NCBI GenBank assembly: GCA_013298775.1
Contig: JAAFIV010000045.1
Coordinates: 1 to 35,265 of the forward strand
Length of the DNA: 35,265 bases
Direction of reading: 5' to 3'
Source of the DNA: Ignavibacteria bacterium
Lineage (GTDB): Bacteria; Bacteroidota; Ignavibacteria; Kapaibacteriales; UBA4661
Of this stretch, positions 1 to 9,258 are shown in pieces. Below the pieces are notes generated by a model that worked only from the letters and a program-made list of their open reading frames with translations, had not been told where the DNA came from and did not search any database. How positions within the stretch are numbered: the stretch's first letter is position 1; each line of letters opens with the position of its first letter. A program made the translations under genes and the position numbers.

Positions 1-119
1 AGCAAATGAAGCATTACTGGATTCGTCTGGCAGCCTTTGAGTCTTTCACCGCACTCCGTACCGAAGTTTACCGTGTCCTTAATGCTATTGGCTCAGAATA
101 CCGAATTTCTTTTCAATAG
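1..119 (+). CDS. 3' end of an unidentified CDS (partial, possibly a transposase tail)
   Basis: An open frame enters from the left edge (frame of position 3) and stops at TAG 117-119. About 38 residues are visible and end in IGSEYRISFQ. The basic and aromatic composition and this ending resemble the C-terminal tails of some IS630-like transposases, but that is only an impression from a short fragment. The stop lies 12 bp before the alpha-glucosidase ATG. It could equally be the end of an ordinary gene. Confidence 0.45.
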   Translation, partial: QMKHYWIRLAAFESFTALRTEVYRVLNAIGSEYRISFQ

Positions 120-131
120 GTACTTACCACT

Positions 132-2687
132 ATGCTCACAAACACGGCTTTTTATCGGCATTCCCGCGCTTTTATGTTGTTCATTGGTAGTTTTGTTTTG
201 TTGATATTTTCGCTGACATTTTTATTGCCAATCTCCGCTCAAACCCGCACCAATACTCAATCAAATTCTTCTTCTATGCTCTCGGAATCGCTCGGAAAAT
301 GCACCGATTGGAAACAAGAATCAAACGGGCTGCTCATTACCACGCCGCAAGGTGTACTGCGCCTTACAGCTTATACGCCATATATCATTCGCGTTCGCGC
401 TGTGCGCACAAATGCTGATTGGAACGACCATTCGTTTGCTGTTACCATGCAAGCACAAACCGTGAAATTCAGCGTCAAGGACGATGCCGACGCGCTCACG
501 CTCACCACCGACGCGATGAAAGTTGTAGTAAAGAAAAACCCCGTGCGCGTACAATTTTTCACGCTTGATGGAAAGCTCCTGAACGAGGATGAAAGCGCGT
601 TTGGAACGACATGGCTTGGCACCGAAGTAACGACGCACAAACGCCTTTTGCCCGATGAACGCTTCATTGGATTGGGTGAAAAAGCAGGCGGCACCGACAA
701 ACGCGGCAGCGCGTTCACGAACTGGAATACGGATGCCTTTGGTTATCATGGCGGCTCGGACCCGCTCTACGTCTCGATTCCGTTCTTTATGGGCTTGCAC
801 TCAAAGTCGCTTGTGTATGGTATTTTCCTGGATAATTCCTATCGCACAAACTTTAACTTTGGCGCGTCCAACGACCGTTTTTCCTCGTTTTCCGCCGATG
901 CGGGCGAGATGAATTATTACTTTATCCACCGCCCAAGCGTTGCCGAAACGATTCGTGCCTACACCGAACTCACAGGTTTGATGCCGCTTCCGCCCTTGTG
1001 GTCGTTGGGGTATCAGCAATGTCGGTACAGCTATTTTCCCGATACAGAAGTAATGAGCATTGCCCGAACCATGCGTGAAAAGGGCTTTGCGGGCGATGCG
1101 ATTGTGCTGGATATTCACTACATGGATGCCTACAAAGTCTTCACCTTTCACCCCGAACGCTTTCCGAATCCGAAAAAACTTACGTCGGATTTGAAAGCAA
1201 TGGGCTTCAATACCGTTGTTATCAACGACCCAGGAATCAAGGTGGAAAAAGGCTATTCGGCATTTGAAGATGGCGTAAAACAAGGGATTTTTGCGCAATA
1301 TCCCGACGGAACGCCATACAAAGGCGAGGTCTGGCCCGGCTGGTGTCATTTCCCGGATTTCACCAATCCCAAAGCCCGCCAGTGGTGGGGCGATAAAATG
1401 AAAACCCTCACCGATGCTGGCGTTACGGGCTTTTGGAACGACATGAACGAACCCGCAACGTGGGGGCAAAGTATTCCAAACATTGTAGAGTTTGACTTCG
1501 ACGGCACAAAAGGAACACACCGCAAGGCGCATAACGTCTATGGTCTTGAGATGGCACGAAGCAGCTACGAAGGCGCGAAGCGGAATCTGAACGGCAAACG
1601 TCCTTTCGTGCTGACACGCGCTGCCTACGCGGGCATTCAGCGTTATTCCTCCATTTGGACAGGCGACAACACCGCAACGGACGACCATTTGATGCTGGGC
1701 GCGAAGCTGGTCGCGGGCTTGGGACTAGCTGGTGTGCCGTTTGCGGGCGTGGATATTGGCGGCTTCAATGGTAATGGTTCGCGTGAGCTTTTTGCGCGAT
1801 GGGTTACGGTGGGCGCATTTACGCCATTTTTCCGTATTCATTCCGCCATTTACACGAAAGAGCAAGACCCTTGGTCGTTTGGTGAGGACGTTGAGGAAAT
1901 TTGCAAAAACTATATCCAACTGCGCTATAACCTTATGCCGTACTTGTATTCAGCCTTCTACGAAGCCTCGCAAACAGGCTTGCCCGTTGCACGGAGTTTG
2001 GCAATCAATTACCCGTTTGATGCAAACATTTACAACGGTGCATTTTCCGCGCAATACCTCTTTGGCGCGTCGTTGCTGGTCGCGCCCGTTGTGAGTGCGC
2101 AACAATTTGCAAAAGTGTATCTGCCAGAAAAAGGTGAAGTGTGGTACGATTTTCATTCGCACAAGCAAATAAGCGGTGGGCAGGAATTTTTGGTAGAAGC
2201 ACCGCTCAACCGTTTGCCAATTTTCGTGCGTGGGGGCAGCATCATTCCTCAGCAATCGCCTGTGCTTCATGCCGCGCAAAAGCCGACTGATACGCTCACG
2301 CTGCACGTGTATCGCGGCAATAATGCTAACTCCTTCACTTATTACGAAGACGACGGCGAAAGCTACGCGCATGAACAGGGCGATTTTGTGAAGCGCGTCA
2401 TTCGTTTCGATGCAGCAAAGAAAAACCTGACCTTTGAACAGTCTGAAGGCAAGCGAGTATCAAAGTTTCGGACTGTTCGCTGCATTTTTCATGGCTTCGG
2501 AACGACGCTGCCAAACGAGATAAAAGTTGGCACGAAAACAACAAAAACAAGCATGGAATTTTTTACCTTTTTACCACAACTTTCCGGCTACGACCCGCTT
2601 GGAGGTCAGACAAAATCAGGCGCGGAAGAGCTTTCGGCGGTCATTACGTTTCCGCTTCAAGCGGAGAAGTTTGTGGTGCAGTGGTAG
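132..2687 (+). CDS. Secreted glycoside hydrolase family 31 alpha-glucosidase
   Basis: This 851-residue protein is predicted to hydrolyse alpha-glycosidic bonds of oligosaccharides outside the cytoplasm. The N-terminus is a signal peptide with a long hydrophobic stretch ending near PISAQ (about residues 15-37). The GH31 nucleophile motif WNDMNEP is present with Asp437. The acid/base motif WTGDN follows with Asp512. The order is N-terminal beta-sandwich, catalytic TIM barrel (about residues 270-640) and C-terminal beta domains, as is usual in the family. The start at 132 has only a weak AGG upstream. Met15 (position 174) is an alternative start that would still leave a complete signal peptide. 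No other sugar-use genes are nearby, so the exact substrate (maltose, isomaltose or xylosides) cannot be told from context. Confidence 0.93.
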   Translation: MLTNTAFYRHSRAFMLFIGSFVLLIFSLTFLLPISAQTRTNTQSNSSSMLSESLGKCTDWKQESNGLLITTPQGVLRLTAYTPYIIRVRAVRTNADWNDHSFAVTMQAQTVKFSVKDDADALTLTTDAMKVVVKKNPVRVQFFTLDGKLLNEDESAFGTTWLGTEVTTHKRLLPDERFIGLGEKAGGTDKRGSAFTNWNTDAFGYHGGSDPLYVSIPFFMGLHSKSLVYGIFLDNSYRTNFNFGASNDRFSSFSADAGEMNYYFIHRPSVAETIRAYTELTGLMPLPPLWSLGYQQCRYSYFPDTEVMSIARTMREKGFAGDAIVLDIHYMDAYKVFTFHPERFPNPKKLTSDLKAMGFNTVVINDPGIKVEKGYSAFEDGVKQGIFAQYPDGTPYKGEVWPGWCHFPDFTNPKARQWWGDKMKTLTDAGVTGFWNDMNEPATWGQSIPNIVEFDFDGTKGTHRKAHNVYGLEMARSSYEGAKRNLNGKRPFVLTRAAYAGIQRYSSIWTGDNTATDDHLMLGAKLVAGLGLAGVPFAGVDIGGFNGNGSRELFARWVTVGAFTPFFRIHSAIYTKEQDPWSFGEDVEEICKNYIQLRYNLMPYLYSAFYEASQTGLPVARSLAINYPFDANIYNGAFSAQYLFGASLLVAPVVSAQQFAKVYLPEKGEVWYDFHSHKQISGGQEFLVEAPLNRLPIFVRGGSIIPQQSPVLHAAQKPTDTLTLHVYRGNNANSFTYYEDDGESYAHEQGDFVKRVIRFDAAKKNLTFEQSEGKRVSKFRTVRCIFHGFGTTLPNEIKVGTKTTKTSMEFFTFLPQLSGYDPLGGQTKSGAEELSAVITFPLQAEKFVVQW

Positions 2688-2774
2688 TCTGATTATCGAA
2701 AAAAGTTGTCGAGACAATTCCATTTTACCGAACCCAATTTTAGTACCCAGTTTTTCTCCACCCAATTACCTCTA

Positions 2775-4334
2775 ATGCCTATGTTTTCTCGCTTGCGCTC
2801 TGCTTCAACCTTTGGCGTTGGTGCGTTTTTGGTGGAAATCGAAACGCACTTGGAAAATGCGCTGCCTGCTTTTGTGGTCGTGGGTTTGCCAGATTCTGCC
2901 GTGAAAGAAGCGCGGGAGCGGGTTTCGGCGGCAATTAAAAACTCGAAGTTTTTGTTTCCGAATAAGAAAATTACGGTCAATCTCGCGCCCGCCGACATTC
3001 GCAAGGAAGGTAGCGCGTTTGATTTGCCGATAGCCATTGGCATTCTGCGGGCGTGTGGGCTTATTCCCGCAACCACGCTTGCCGACGAGCTTGATAAAAC
3101 CTTGATTTTGGGCGAACTCGCGCTGGATGGCACACTGCGTCCCATTCGCGGCGCGTTGCCGATTGCGATTGAGGCGAAGAATCACGGTTTTGTGCGCGTT
3201 ATGCTGCCATCGCAGAACGCCGATGAAGCGGCAGTGGTGAGCGGCGTGGAAATTATTCCCGTCGAAACATTGCGCCAAACCGTTGAGTTCCTTTCGGCAG
3301 AAAACCGCATCGCGCCTCGCTCCATTGACCCCATGAGCCTTTTTGACCGCGCCGAATCGTACAGCATTGATTGGAACGACGTAAAAGGACAGGAAAATGT
3401 GAAGCGTGCGCTCGAAGTCTCGGCGGCAGGCGGACACAATGCAATTATGATTGGTGCGCCTGGAAGCGGTAAAACCATGATTGCCAAACGCTTGGCGACG
3501 ATTTTGCCACCGCTCACGTTGGATGAAGCTCTTGAAACCACGAAAATTCATTCCGTCGTGGGTCTGCTGCCCAGCAATGAAGCTCTTCTCACGGCACGTC
3601 CTTTTCGCGCACCGCATCACACCATATCAGATGCTGCGCTGGTGGGCGGGGGAATGGGCGTGGTGCGCCCGGGCGAGATTTCGCTTGCGCATCACGGCGT
3701 GTTGTTTTTGGATGAATTGCCCGAGTTTGCCCGCAATGTTTTAGAGGTTTTGCGCCAACCGCTTGAAGACCGCAATATCACTATCTCGCGGACAAAAATG
3801 ACGGTCAATTATCCCGCGAATTTTATGATGATTTGCTCCATGAATCCTTGCCCCTGCGGGAATTTCGGCAACCCGCACCACGAGTGTTCATGCACTCCGC
3901 AGCAAATCCAACGCTACATGGCGAAGGTTTCGGGTCCGCTTCTGGACCGCATAGATATTCACGTGGACGTAATTCCCGTGAAATACGATGAGCTTGCTTC
4001 CACGAAACAAGGCGAAAGCTCTGCGCAAGTCCGTGAGCGGGTTGTACGGGCGCGTGAGGTGCAGAAACGGCGTTTTGCCAAGCGCAAAGGTGTGTTCAAA
4101 AATGCGGATATGAGTTCGCAAGATATTCGTAAATTCTGCGTTCTGGACGCGGAAGGCGAGCAACTTATGAAACGCGCCATGACCACGATGGGCTTCTCTG
4201 CTCGCGCCTTCGACCGCATTTTGAAAGTTGCTCGCACCATTGCCGACCTCGCCGACCGCGATACGATTTTACCGCCGCACATCGCGGAAGCGATTCAGTA
4301 TCGCAGTCTCGACCGTCAGCATTGGAATGCGTAA
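2775..4334 (+). CDS. comM: ComM/YifB family Mg-chelatase-like AAA+ ATPase
   Basis: A protein of about 519 residues in the ComM (YifB) family. Family members act in natural transformation as hexameric helicases that promote branch migration. The N-terminal ChlI-like domain (about residues 1-170) carries the typical FVVVGLPD and KEARERV segments. The AAA+ core has Walker A GAPGSGKT at residues 227-234 and Walker B VLFLDE at 309-314. A cysteine-rich stretch follows (SMNPCPCG then HECSC), then the C-terminal domain of the family. The frame stays open upstream to 2706, but family alignment begins near MFSRLRSASTFGVGA, so ATG 2775 or ATG 2781 is preferred. Neither has a good ribosome binding site. 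dprA, another transformation gene, is also in this window but not adjacent. Confidence 0.93.
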   Translation: MPMFSRLRSASTFGVGAFLVEIETHLENALPAFVVVGLPDSAVKEARERVSAAIKNSKFLFPNKKITVNLAPADIRKEGSAFDLPIAIGILRACGLIPATTLADELDKTLILGELALDGTLRPIRGALPIAIEAKNHGFVRVMLPSQNADEAAVVSGVEIIPVETLRQTVEFLSAENRIAPRSIDPMSLFDRAESYSIDWNDVKGQENVKRALEVSAAGGHNAIMIGAPGSGKTMIAKRLATILPPLTLDEALETTKIHSVVGLLPSNEALLTARPFRAPHHTISDAALVGGGMGVVRPGEISLAHHGVLFLDELPEFARNVLEVLRQPLEDRNITISRTKMTVNYPANFMMICSMNPCPCGNFGNPHHECSCTPQQIQRYMAKVSGPLLDRIDIHVDVIPVKYDELASTKQGESSAQVRERVVRAREVQKRRFAKRKGVFKNADMSSQDIRKFCVLDAEGEQLMKRAMTTMGFSARAFDRILKVARTIADLADRDTILPPHIAEAIQYRSLDRQHWNA

Positions 4335-4336
4335 TT

Positions 4337-4436
4337 CCCTCACCCCAACCCCTCTCCCAGAGGTAGAGGGGCAAGGAATTAAGCCATCTTCACCCTCGCC
4401 CTCTGGGAGAGGGTCGCTCGCAGAGCGGGGTGAGGG
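4337..4436. repeat. Family B palindromic repeat, copy 1
   Basis: An approximately 100-bp interspersed repeat bounded by CCCTCACCCC on the left and GGGGTGAGGG on the right. Internal stems CCTCTCCCAGAG and CTCTGGGAGAGG can pair. It shares outer ends and internal order with the copy at 9259-9355. Its position directly after the comM stop suggests it could end up in the 3' UTR and fold as a hairpin. Confidence 0.85.
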
Positions 4437-4599
4437 TCTTAACACGGCAAAACTAGACAGGTAAAAACTTGATTTTAATCGCTTTGTAAGCAATTCATTT
4501 CCACGCTCAAAAAATTGGCAGCATTTTTGCACTGTGATTCTTGCGTGACGAAAAAGAGGGCAAATACTACAAATGTAGTTGGCAAAATGAACAACCAAT

Positions 4600-4676
4600 A
4601 GTGGCACAGACATTCTTGTTTGTGAGTGTTAGCGCGGGTTTCAGGCGATAAACACAGACAGGAATGTCTGTGCCAC
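4600..4676. repeat. Family A palindromic repeat, copy 1
   Basis: A palindromic element of about 77 bp. The left end GTGGCACAGACATTC is exactly complementary to the right end GAATGTCTGTGCCAC. The two arms flank a linker containing TGAGTGTTAGCGCGGGTTTC. The same layout recurs at 10244, 14887, 18249 and 25625. Each arm can also fold by itself through CACAGAC and GTCTGTG (degenerate in the left arm here). Confidence 0.9.
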
Positions 4677-4779
4677 CTGTAAATATAACCTGCCATCACA
4701 CTTAACTAAACCCAACAATAATTTCCTTCAACAACGTCATTGCAGCACGATTGTATCACGGTTTTGCACTGTTTTATTG

Positions 4780-5865
4780 ATGGGTACCCGCTTTATGACT
4801 TCATCTATTGCTTCCATTTATTTTGATTCCTACCGGAGCTATTGCGCTGTCGTGGAAAGTTCTACCGAAGAGGTGGATTCTTTTATACTGCGCCATTTGG
4901 ACGCAACGGCACAACCGCTTGATTTTACGCGCCCTCTGGAGGAGGTCGTGCGCTCGGAAGGATTTCAAGAATTAGTTGCCATGCTTTCGCCGCTTGCTGG
5001 AACGGTGCGGCAATGCGTGGTTTCGACCACAATGGAAAACGCGCTCGCGCATCAAATCCCGTATTCTAACACGCTCACCACCGACGAACTGCGCCGTTTG
5101 GTGCGTTTGGAAGCAAGCGAGCATTTGCCGAATTACGACGCAGGACAATTTCTCGCAACGATTTACCCGCTCTACGGCTTTGCTGCGAACCCGTTTATGG
5201 CAATGTCCGTCATGCTTTCCACAACAATTACCAGCGTTGCAGAGCAGGTTTCGCGCCTCTTGCGAGCGGATTTGCAGCGTTTAAGCGTCGCACAAACATC
5301 TGCTCATGCGGCATTGCGGTATAATTATCCCGAAGAGCGAGGCGTGGTCGCGCTTTTAGGCTTGCAGCGTGGCTACGTGGATGTAAGCATTGTGCGCAAT
5401 TCTGTCCTTTTACACACCATGACGCTCAGTTTAGAACATGAACTCTCTGAAGCCTTGCATGAAGCCGCCGAACTTGGTTATGACGAAGAAAAGCAATCAT
5501 TGGAGCGCACTGGGCTTGGGAAACTCTGTTTCGACGCGCTTCAGAATGCAGAAGAGGCAGTGCAAGCCCGCATTGAAACGGCATATTTTTTTGGTGCCGA
5601 CCTCACAAAAGCTGCATTAGACGAAGTTTCTGCGTATTTTGCAGATAATCGCACAAGCAATCCCGAGCAAATAACCGAACTTCGCCGCTTAAACCCGCTT
5701 CGATACTTTGGTTCGCGCTTGGATGAGCGCATGAACAGCTATTGCGCTCGCGTGGGGCATATCCTCACGCCCTGTATTGGTGCGGCTTTGCCGGAAGCAA
5801 CGGCTGGTATTATTTTAAGCTCACACGTTCCCTCTTCCACTCTTTCGCATAGGAAAACCGCATGA
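4780..5865 (+). CDS. Hypothetical protein with probable actin-like (PilM/GspL-type) fold
   Basis: A soluble protein of about 361 residues that I do not recognise by name. The order of segments resembles PilM/GspL-type actin-fold proteins: a strand pair near the N-terminus (SIASIYFDSYRSYCAVVES), a segment like the PilM stretch before the first helices (LTTDELRRLVRLEASEHLP), and a later two-strand motif (GVVALLGLQRGYVDVSI). The Gly/Asp residues expected in the nucleotide-binding loops are not obvious, so ATP binding is doubtful. There is no signal peptide or clear membrane segment. The stop overlaps the start of the CreD-like gene by 4 bp (ATGA), so the two are almost certainly co-translated. 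ATG 4780 is chosen; TTG 4777 and ATG 4795 are alternatives. Gene call confident, fold call tentative. Confidence 0.75.
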   Translation: MGTRFMTSSIASIYFDSYRSYCAVVESSTEEVDSFILRHLDATAQPLDFTRPLEEVVRSEGFQELVAMLSPLAGTVRQCVVSTTMENALAHQIPYSNTLTTDELRRLVRLEASEHLPNYDAGQFLATIYPLYGFAANPFMAMSVMLSTTITSVAEQVSRLLRADLQRLSVAQTSAHAALRYNYPEERGVVALLGLQRGYVDVSIVRNSVLLHTMTLSLEHELSEALHEAAELGYDEEKQSLERTGLGKLCFDALQNAEEAVQARIETAYFFGADLTKAALDEVSAYFADNRTSNPEQITELRRLNPLRYFGSRLDERMNSYCARVGHILTPCIGAALPEATAGIILSSHVPSSTLSHRKTA

Positions 5866-7235
5866 TTACGCGCTTCTTCAAAAATTCCACTGGCTTACGG
5901 ATGATAATTATTGCCTTCCTCACGTTGGTAATGCTTGTGCCTGTCTCGTTTGTGGAAAGTTTGATTGATGAACGCCAAGCGCGGCGCGACGAGGCAACAA
6001 AAGAAGTAAGCGAGAAATGGGGCGGTGCGCAGACGATTACGGGACCAATTATTTCGATTCCCTATAAAACCTTTGTGCGCCAGCAAACAACGGATGATAA
6101 CGGAGCAACAAAGACCGAAGTTAATGAAATCACGGAATACCTGCACATTTTGCCCGAACAACTCCGCATAAAAACGACGCTTTCGCCCGAAGTGCGCTAT
6201 CGCGGCATTTACGAGGTGATTTTGTATCGCTCGCAAATTGCCATCGAAGGCTCATTTTTGCTGAATGCGGTGCGCGAATCGAACATCAGCCCCGAAAGTA
6301 TTTTGTGGCAAGATGCCAACGTTTCGCTCGGCATTACGGACTTGAAAGGTATTAAGGAAATTGTCAAAATTCGCTTCAATGATGCGGAATATCTCGCTGA
6401 CCCAGGGCTGAATAACAACCTCGTGCTGGAGCAAGGAATCAGCATTAAAGCACCCTTGAAAGGGCTTGACAAAGCTACTTTCAGCCTCACGCTGGACTTG
6501 AACGGTTCGAGCGAACTCATGTTTATTCCCGTCGGGCGCGAAAGCAGTGTGCAGGTGGAATCGAACTGGGGCAATCCGAGCTTCGCAGGGACGTATTTGC
6601 CAGAGAAGCGCGAAGTGACGGGGCAGAAATTTACAGCAACATGGAAAATTTTGCACCTGAACCGCAATTATCCGCAATCGTGGTCAGGCAATGCCTACAC
6701 CGTACGCGAATCAGCCTTTGGCGTGAAATTGAAACTTGCGATTGACGAATACCAAAAAACCATGCGCACGGCAAAGTACGCGATTATGTTTCTCGCGCTC
6801 ACTTTCCTTGCCTTCTTCATGGCGGAAATCCTGACGCGGCGCGTGATTCACCCGATTCAGTACGTGCTTATCGGGCTTGGGTTGGTAATTTTCTACACGC
6901 TGCTTTTGTCGTTTTCGGAGCAAATCAATTTCAACCGCGCCTATATTGTTTCCAGTGCAGCAATTATCCTCCTTATCACGGGTTACACGCGGAGCGTTTT
7001 GTCGAATTGGACGGCAACGGGCATCATTTTCGGCATTCTCACCATCCTCTACGGATTTTTGTTCATCATCCTCCAACTGCAAGACTACGCGCTGCTTCTG
7101 GGCAGTTGCGGCTTGTTCGTAATTCTTGGTTTGGTGATGTACATTACGCGAAATATTGACTGGTTTGCCATTGGCGGAAAGTCCGACGATACAGACGCAG
7201 AGCCGCCGAGCGATACACCGATTGCACAGAAATAA
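5862..7235 (+). CDS. creD: CreD-like inner membrane protein
   Basis: A 457-residue membrane protein that matches the CreD family throughout. It has an N-terminal membrane segment (about residues 13-32), then the motif KWGGAQTITGPIISIPY. A long periplasmic beta-rich region follows, and a C-terminal block of five or six hydrophobic helices (about residues 305-440) ends in a charged tail. CreD is linked to envelope integrity and beta-lactam tolerance in proteobacteria through the CreBC two-component system. No creBC is seen here, and its molecular activity is not established. The start overlaps the stop of the preceding gene, which points to functional coupling with that actin-fold candidate. 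Confidence 0.9.
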   Translation: MITRFFKNSTGLRMIIIAFLTLVMLVPVSFVESLIDERQARRDEATKEVSEKWGGAQTITGPIISIPYKTFVRQQTTDDNGATKTEVNEITEYLHILPEQLRIKTTLSPEVRYRGIYEVILYRSQIAIEGSFLLNAVRESNISPESILWQDANVSLGITDLKGIKEIVKIRFNDAEYLADPGLNNNLVLEQGISIKAPLKGLDKATFSLTLDLNGSSELMFIPVGRESSVQVESNWGNPSFAGTYLPEKREVTGQKFTATWKILHLNRNYPQSWSGNAYTVRESAFGVKLKLAIDEYQKTMRTAKYAIMFLALTFLAFFMAEILTRRVIHPIQYVLIGLGLVIFYTLLLSFSEQINFNRAYIVSSAAIILLITGYTRSVLSNWTATGIIFGILTILYGFLFIILQLQDYALLLGSCGLFVILGLVMYITRNIDWFAIGGKSDDTDAEPPSDTPIAQK

Positions 7236-7293
7236 ACTATTTCGTAAAAACCTGCTCTAAAGCGTATATTGCTTTTTGAAATTGGTCGGGTCT

Positions 7294-7402
7294 TCCCGTC
7301 GGGCGGCTGAGGAGTAAAGAAACGCTGCCGTCCGGCGGGTGAGCCGCTTGCACAGCACTCACCGGACGGCTACTGCTCTTGTGATAACAGCCGCCCGACG
7401 AG
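7294..7402. repeat. Family C palindromic repeat, copy 1 (forward)
   Basis: An element of about 109 bp with nested inverted repeats. The outer pair is CCGTCGGGCGGCTG and CAGCCGCCCGACG; the inner pair is GCCGTCCGGCGGGTGA and TCACCGGACGGC, around a GCTTGCACAGC core. An extra outer pair, GGTCGG (about 7285) and CCGACC (about 7411), may extend the palindrome. It occupies most of the gap between the CreD-like gene and the LRR gene. Matching copies lie at 16701 and, reversed, at 24411. Confidence 0.9.
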
Positions 7403-7468
7403 ATAACAACCGACCTATTACGCTCTTTTGCAAAATAATCTCCTTGAATACTCGTTTATTTTTGTTTT

Positions 7469-8365
7469 ATGAATTTTGCCCAATTTCTCTCCATGCACGT
7501 TTCTATACGGCTTGCAGGTGCTATTCTTGTCGGCGTTTCTTTGCTCGGCAATGCGAGCGTGCAAGCACAAACCACAAAAAAACCGTCAGGACAGGCTTCG
7601 CAGCAAACATCTTCGCAACAAACATCTTCGCAGGGTTCTTCGCAAAACACTGCGCCCAATGTAACAGGAAATCTGACACAAGTCGCACCACAAGGCACAC
7701 CACAAGGCGCGTCGCAGCTTTTGGATTCCGCAAAATTAGCGGCTCTTCCCTTTTACAAATCAGTGGAAAAAGCACTTTCGGAGCGCGACCAAGCATATCG
7801 TTTAGATGTAGAAATTCAACGCCTTTCCGAGCTTCCCGCAAGCATTGGCGAGCTGTACAACCTACAAGAAATTTATGCGAATAGGAATAATCTGCGTGGT
7901 TTGCCGACGAACATTGGCACCTTGAAAAATCTCCAAGTGCTGTACCTGCGGCGTAATCGCATAACGAAATTACCGAATACCATCGGGCAGCTTGTCAATA
8001 TGCGGGCGTTCGACGTGAGCGACAACGAATTAGAAGATATTCCTGCGCTCATTGGCAATATGATAGGGCTGAACGTGCTGTATTTAAGCCGCAATTACCT
8101 GACCTATATTCCGCCAAGCATTGGCTGGTTGAAGAATGTTCGCGAGCTGTATTTGGATAATAATCAAATCGAAACCTTGCCGCCAGAAATTGGGAAATTG
8201 ACCAATTTGCTGATTCTGGATTTGAGCGGAAACAACCTCACCACGCTTCCGATTGGCATTGAAAAATTGGTCAAACTGAGGGAATTACGCCTTTCGGGGA
8301 ATCTTATTTCAGAAATTGAATTGGCGCGTATTCACAGTATTTTGCCGAATGCAACAATCAAGTAA
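7469..8365 (+). CDS. Secreted leucine-rich-repeat protein
   Basis: A 298-residue exported protein. The N-terminus is a signal peptide ending near NASVQAQ (about residue 34). A low-complexity Gln/Ser/Thr linker follows (residues 35-85) and contains two near-identical QTSSQ units. From about residue 110 to the end there are roughly seven to eight 23-residue leucine-rich repeats of the LP..IG.L.NL..L.L..N.I type. LRRs of this class usually form a curved protein-binding solenoid; the partner is unknown. No catalytic domain and no lipobox are visible. The start could also be Met9 (7493). A family C repeat lies upstream and the methyltransferase gene begins about 40 bp downstream. Confidence 0.9.
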   Translation: MNFAQFLSMHVSIRLAGAILVGVSLLGNASVQAQTTKKPSGQASQQTSSQQTSSQGSSQNTAPNVTGNLTQVAPQGTPQGASQLLDSAKLAALPFYKSVEKALSERDQAYRLDVEIQRLSELPASIGELYNLQEIYANRNNLRGLPTNIGTLKNLQVLYLRRNRITKLPNTIGQLVNMRAFDVSDNELEDIPALIGNMIGLNVLYLSRNYLTYIPPSIGWLKNVRELYLDNNQIETLPPEIGKLTNLLILDLSGNNLTTLPIGIEKLVKLRELRLSGNLISEIELARIHSILPNATIK

Positions 8366-8404
8366 TTTGTTGATACTCCCTCCTTCAACTTTCCCTCCCT
8401 TGCT

Positions 8405-9202
8405 ATGCTCCGTGCCGCGTACATTCGCTTCAAGCAGCTCTTACCGCGCTCTCTGAGGAATGCTCTGAGTGGCATTAACCAACGTTTGTTTGCGCGGCGC
8501 ACAATTGAGCGGAAGTATGGTGCGTGGTTCGATGTGGATTGGCGCAAAAAATTCCGCACCATGCCCGATGCCGACTGGATTGCTGCCTACGATGCCGTCT
8601 GGCAAAACCACCATAATAATTGCACCGATGAAACCGATGCTGCCATGATTATTGCTGCCTTGGGAGGCGCACCACATCAGGGTTTAGAAACAAATACGGA
8701 GAGAAAACATCACGTACAATCGGTCTTGGAAGTAGGCTGTGGCGCAGGGAGTTTGGCAATCGCAATGGCGGAAGCAGGTTTCCGTGTTACGTGTGTGGAC
8801 GTGAGTTCGGAAGCATTACGCAAAGCCGCAGAACGCGCACAAACACTTGGCTTGCAGGGTGAGCGCGAAATTACTTGGCAACAAGGTTTTGCCGAAGCAT
8901 TGCCCTTTGCGGATAAATCCTTTGACGCTATCACCTGCTGCCACACGCTCGAACACGTGCGCGACCTTGAGACGACGGTGCGAGAACTGAAGCGGGTTGC
9001 GCGGAAACGGATTGTGGTGGTGGTACCGCGCCAAGAATATCGCTTGTACGCGGAAAATTATCATACACAGTTTTTCTCCACGCCCGAGCAGCTTTCAAGC
9101 GCATTTGGCTTGCCACGCTCAGAAACCCGCGAGCTAAATTACGTCGGGCGCGACAATGAATTTCAGGATGAAGCCTTGTTGTATATTGGGTTTGTGGAAT
9201 AA
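8405..9202 (+). CDS. Class I SAM-dependent methyltransferase
   Basis: A 265-residue Rossmann-fold methyltransferase. Motif I is VLEVGCGAGS, with the glycine loop at residues 111-115. The acidic residue that holds the ribose is Asp132 in VTCVDVS. A later segment, LPFADKSFDAITCCHTLEHV, corresponds to the Methyltransf_11 type motif. The N-terminal 100 residues are rich in Arg, Trp and Tyr and give no specific family match. The substrate is unknown; members of this group act on small molecules, lipids, quinones or sugars. It begins about 40 bp after the LRR gene and may share its transcript. Confidence 0.88.
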   Translation: MLRAAYIRFKQLLPRSLRNALSGINQRLFARRTIERKYGAWFDVDWRKKFRTMPDADWIAAYDAVWQNHHNNCTDETDAAMIIAALGGAPHQGLETNTERKHHVQSVLEVGCGAGSLAIAMAEAGFRVTCVDVSSEALRKAAERAQTLGLQGEREITWQQGFAEALPFADKSFDAITCCHTLEHVRDLETTVRELKRVARKRIVVVVPRQEYRLYAENYHTQFFSTPEQLSSAFGLPRSETRELNYVGRDNEFQDEALLYIGFVE

Positions 9203-9258
9203 TACTGTTCATTCCGAAAAATTATAAAAGCGTTAGAAACTCACCTTACGCACATTGT

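Larger units (their letters stand above)
4335..4779. other. Gene-poor intergenic stretch with two palindromic repeats
   Basis: About 445 bp without a supportable gene. It contains a family B repeat starting 3 bp after the comM stop and a family A repeat further on. Between them is AT-rich sequence with a short palindrome, ACTACAAATGTAGT (about 4567-4580). The promoter for the next two genes probably lies downstream of the family A copy, but I see no clear -35/-10 pair. Confidence 0.6.

Noticed and set aside
801-1688. A 295-codon minus-strand frame inside the alpha-glucosidase gene
   Set aside because: It is antisense to the GH31 catalytic domain and shows no recognisable domain or start context.
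2706-2717. Short perfect palindrome TTGTCGAGACAA before comM
   Set aside because: It is a single 12-bp palindrome with no second copy or clear promoter; chance is a sufficient explanation.
7600-7635. Tandem repeat in the LRR gene (QTSSQ units)
   Set aside because: Only two imperfect units in a low-complexity linker; this is ordinary slippage within a disordered region.
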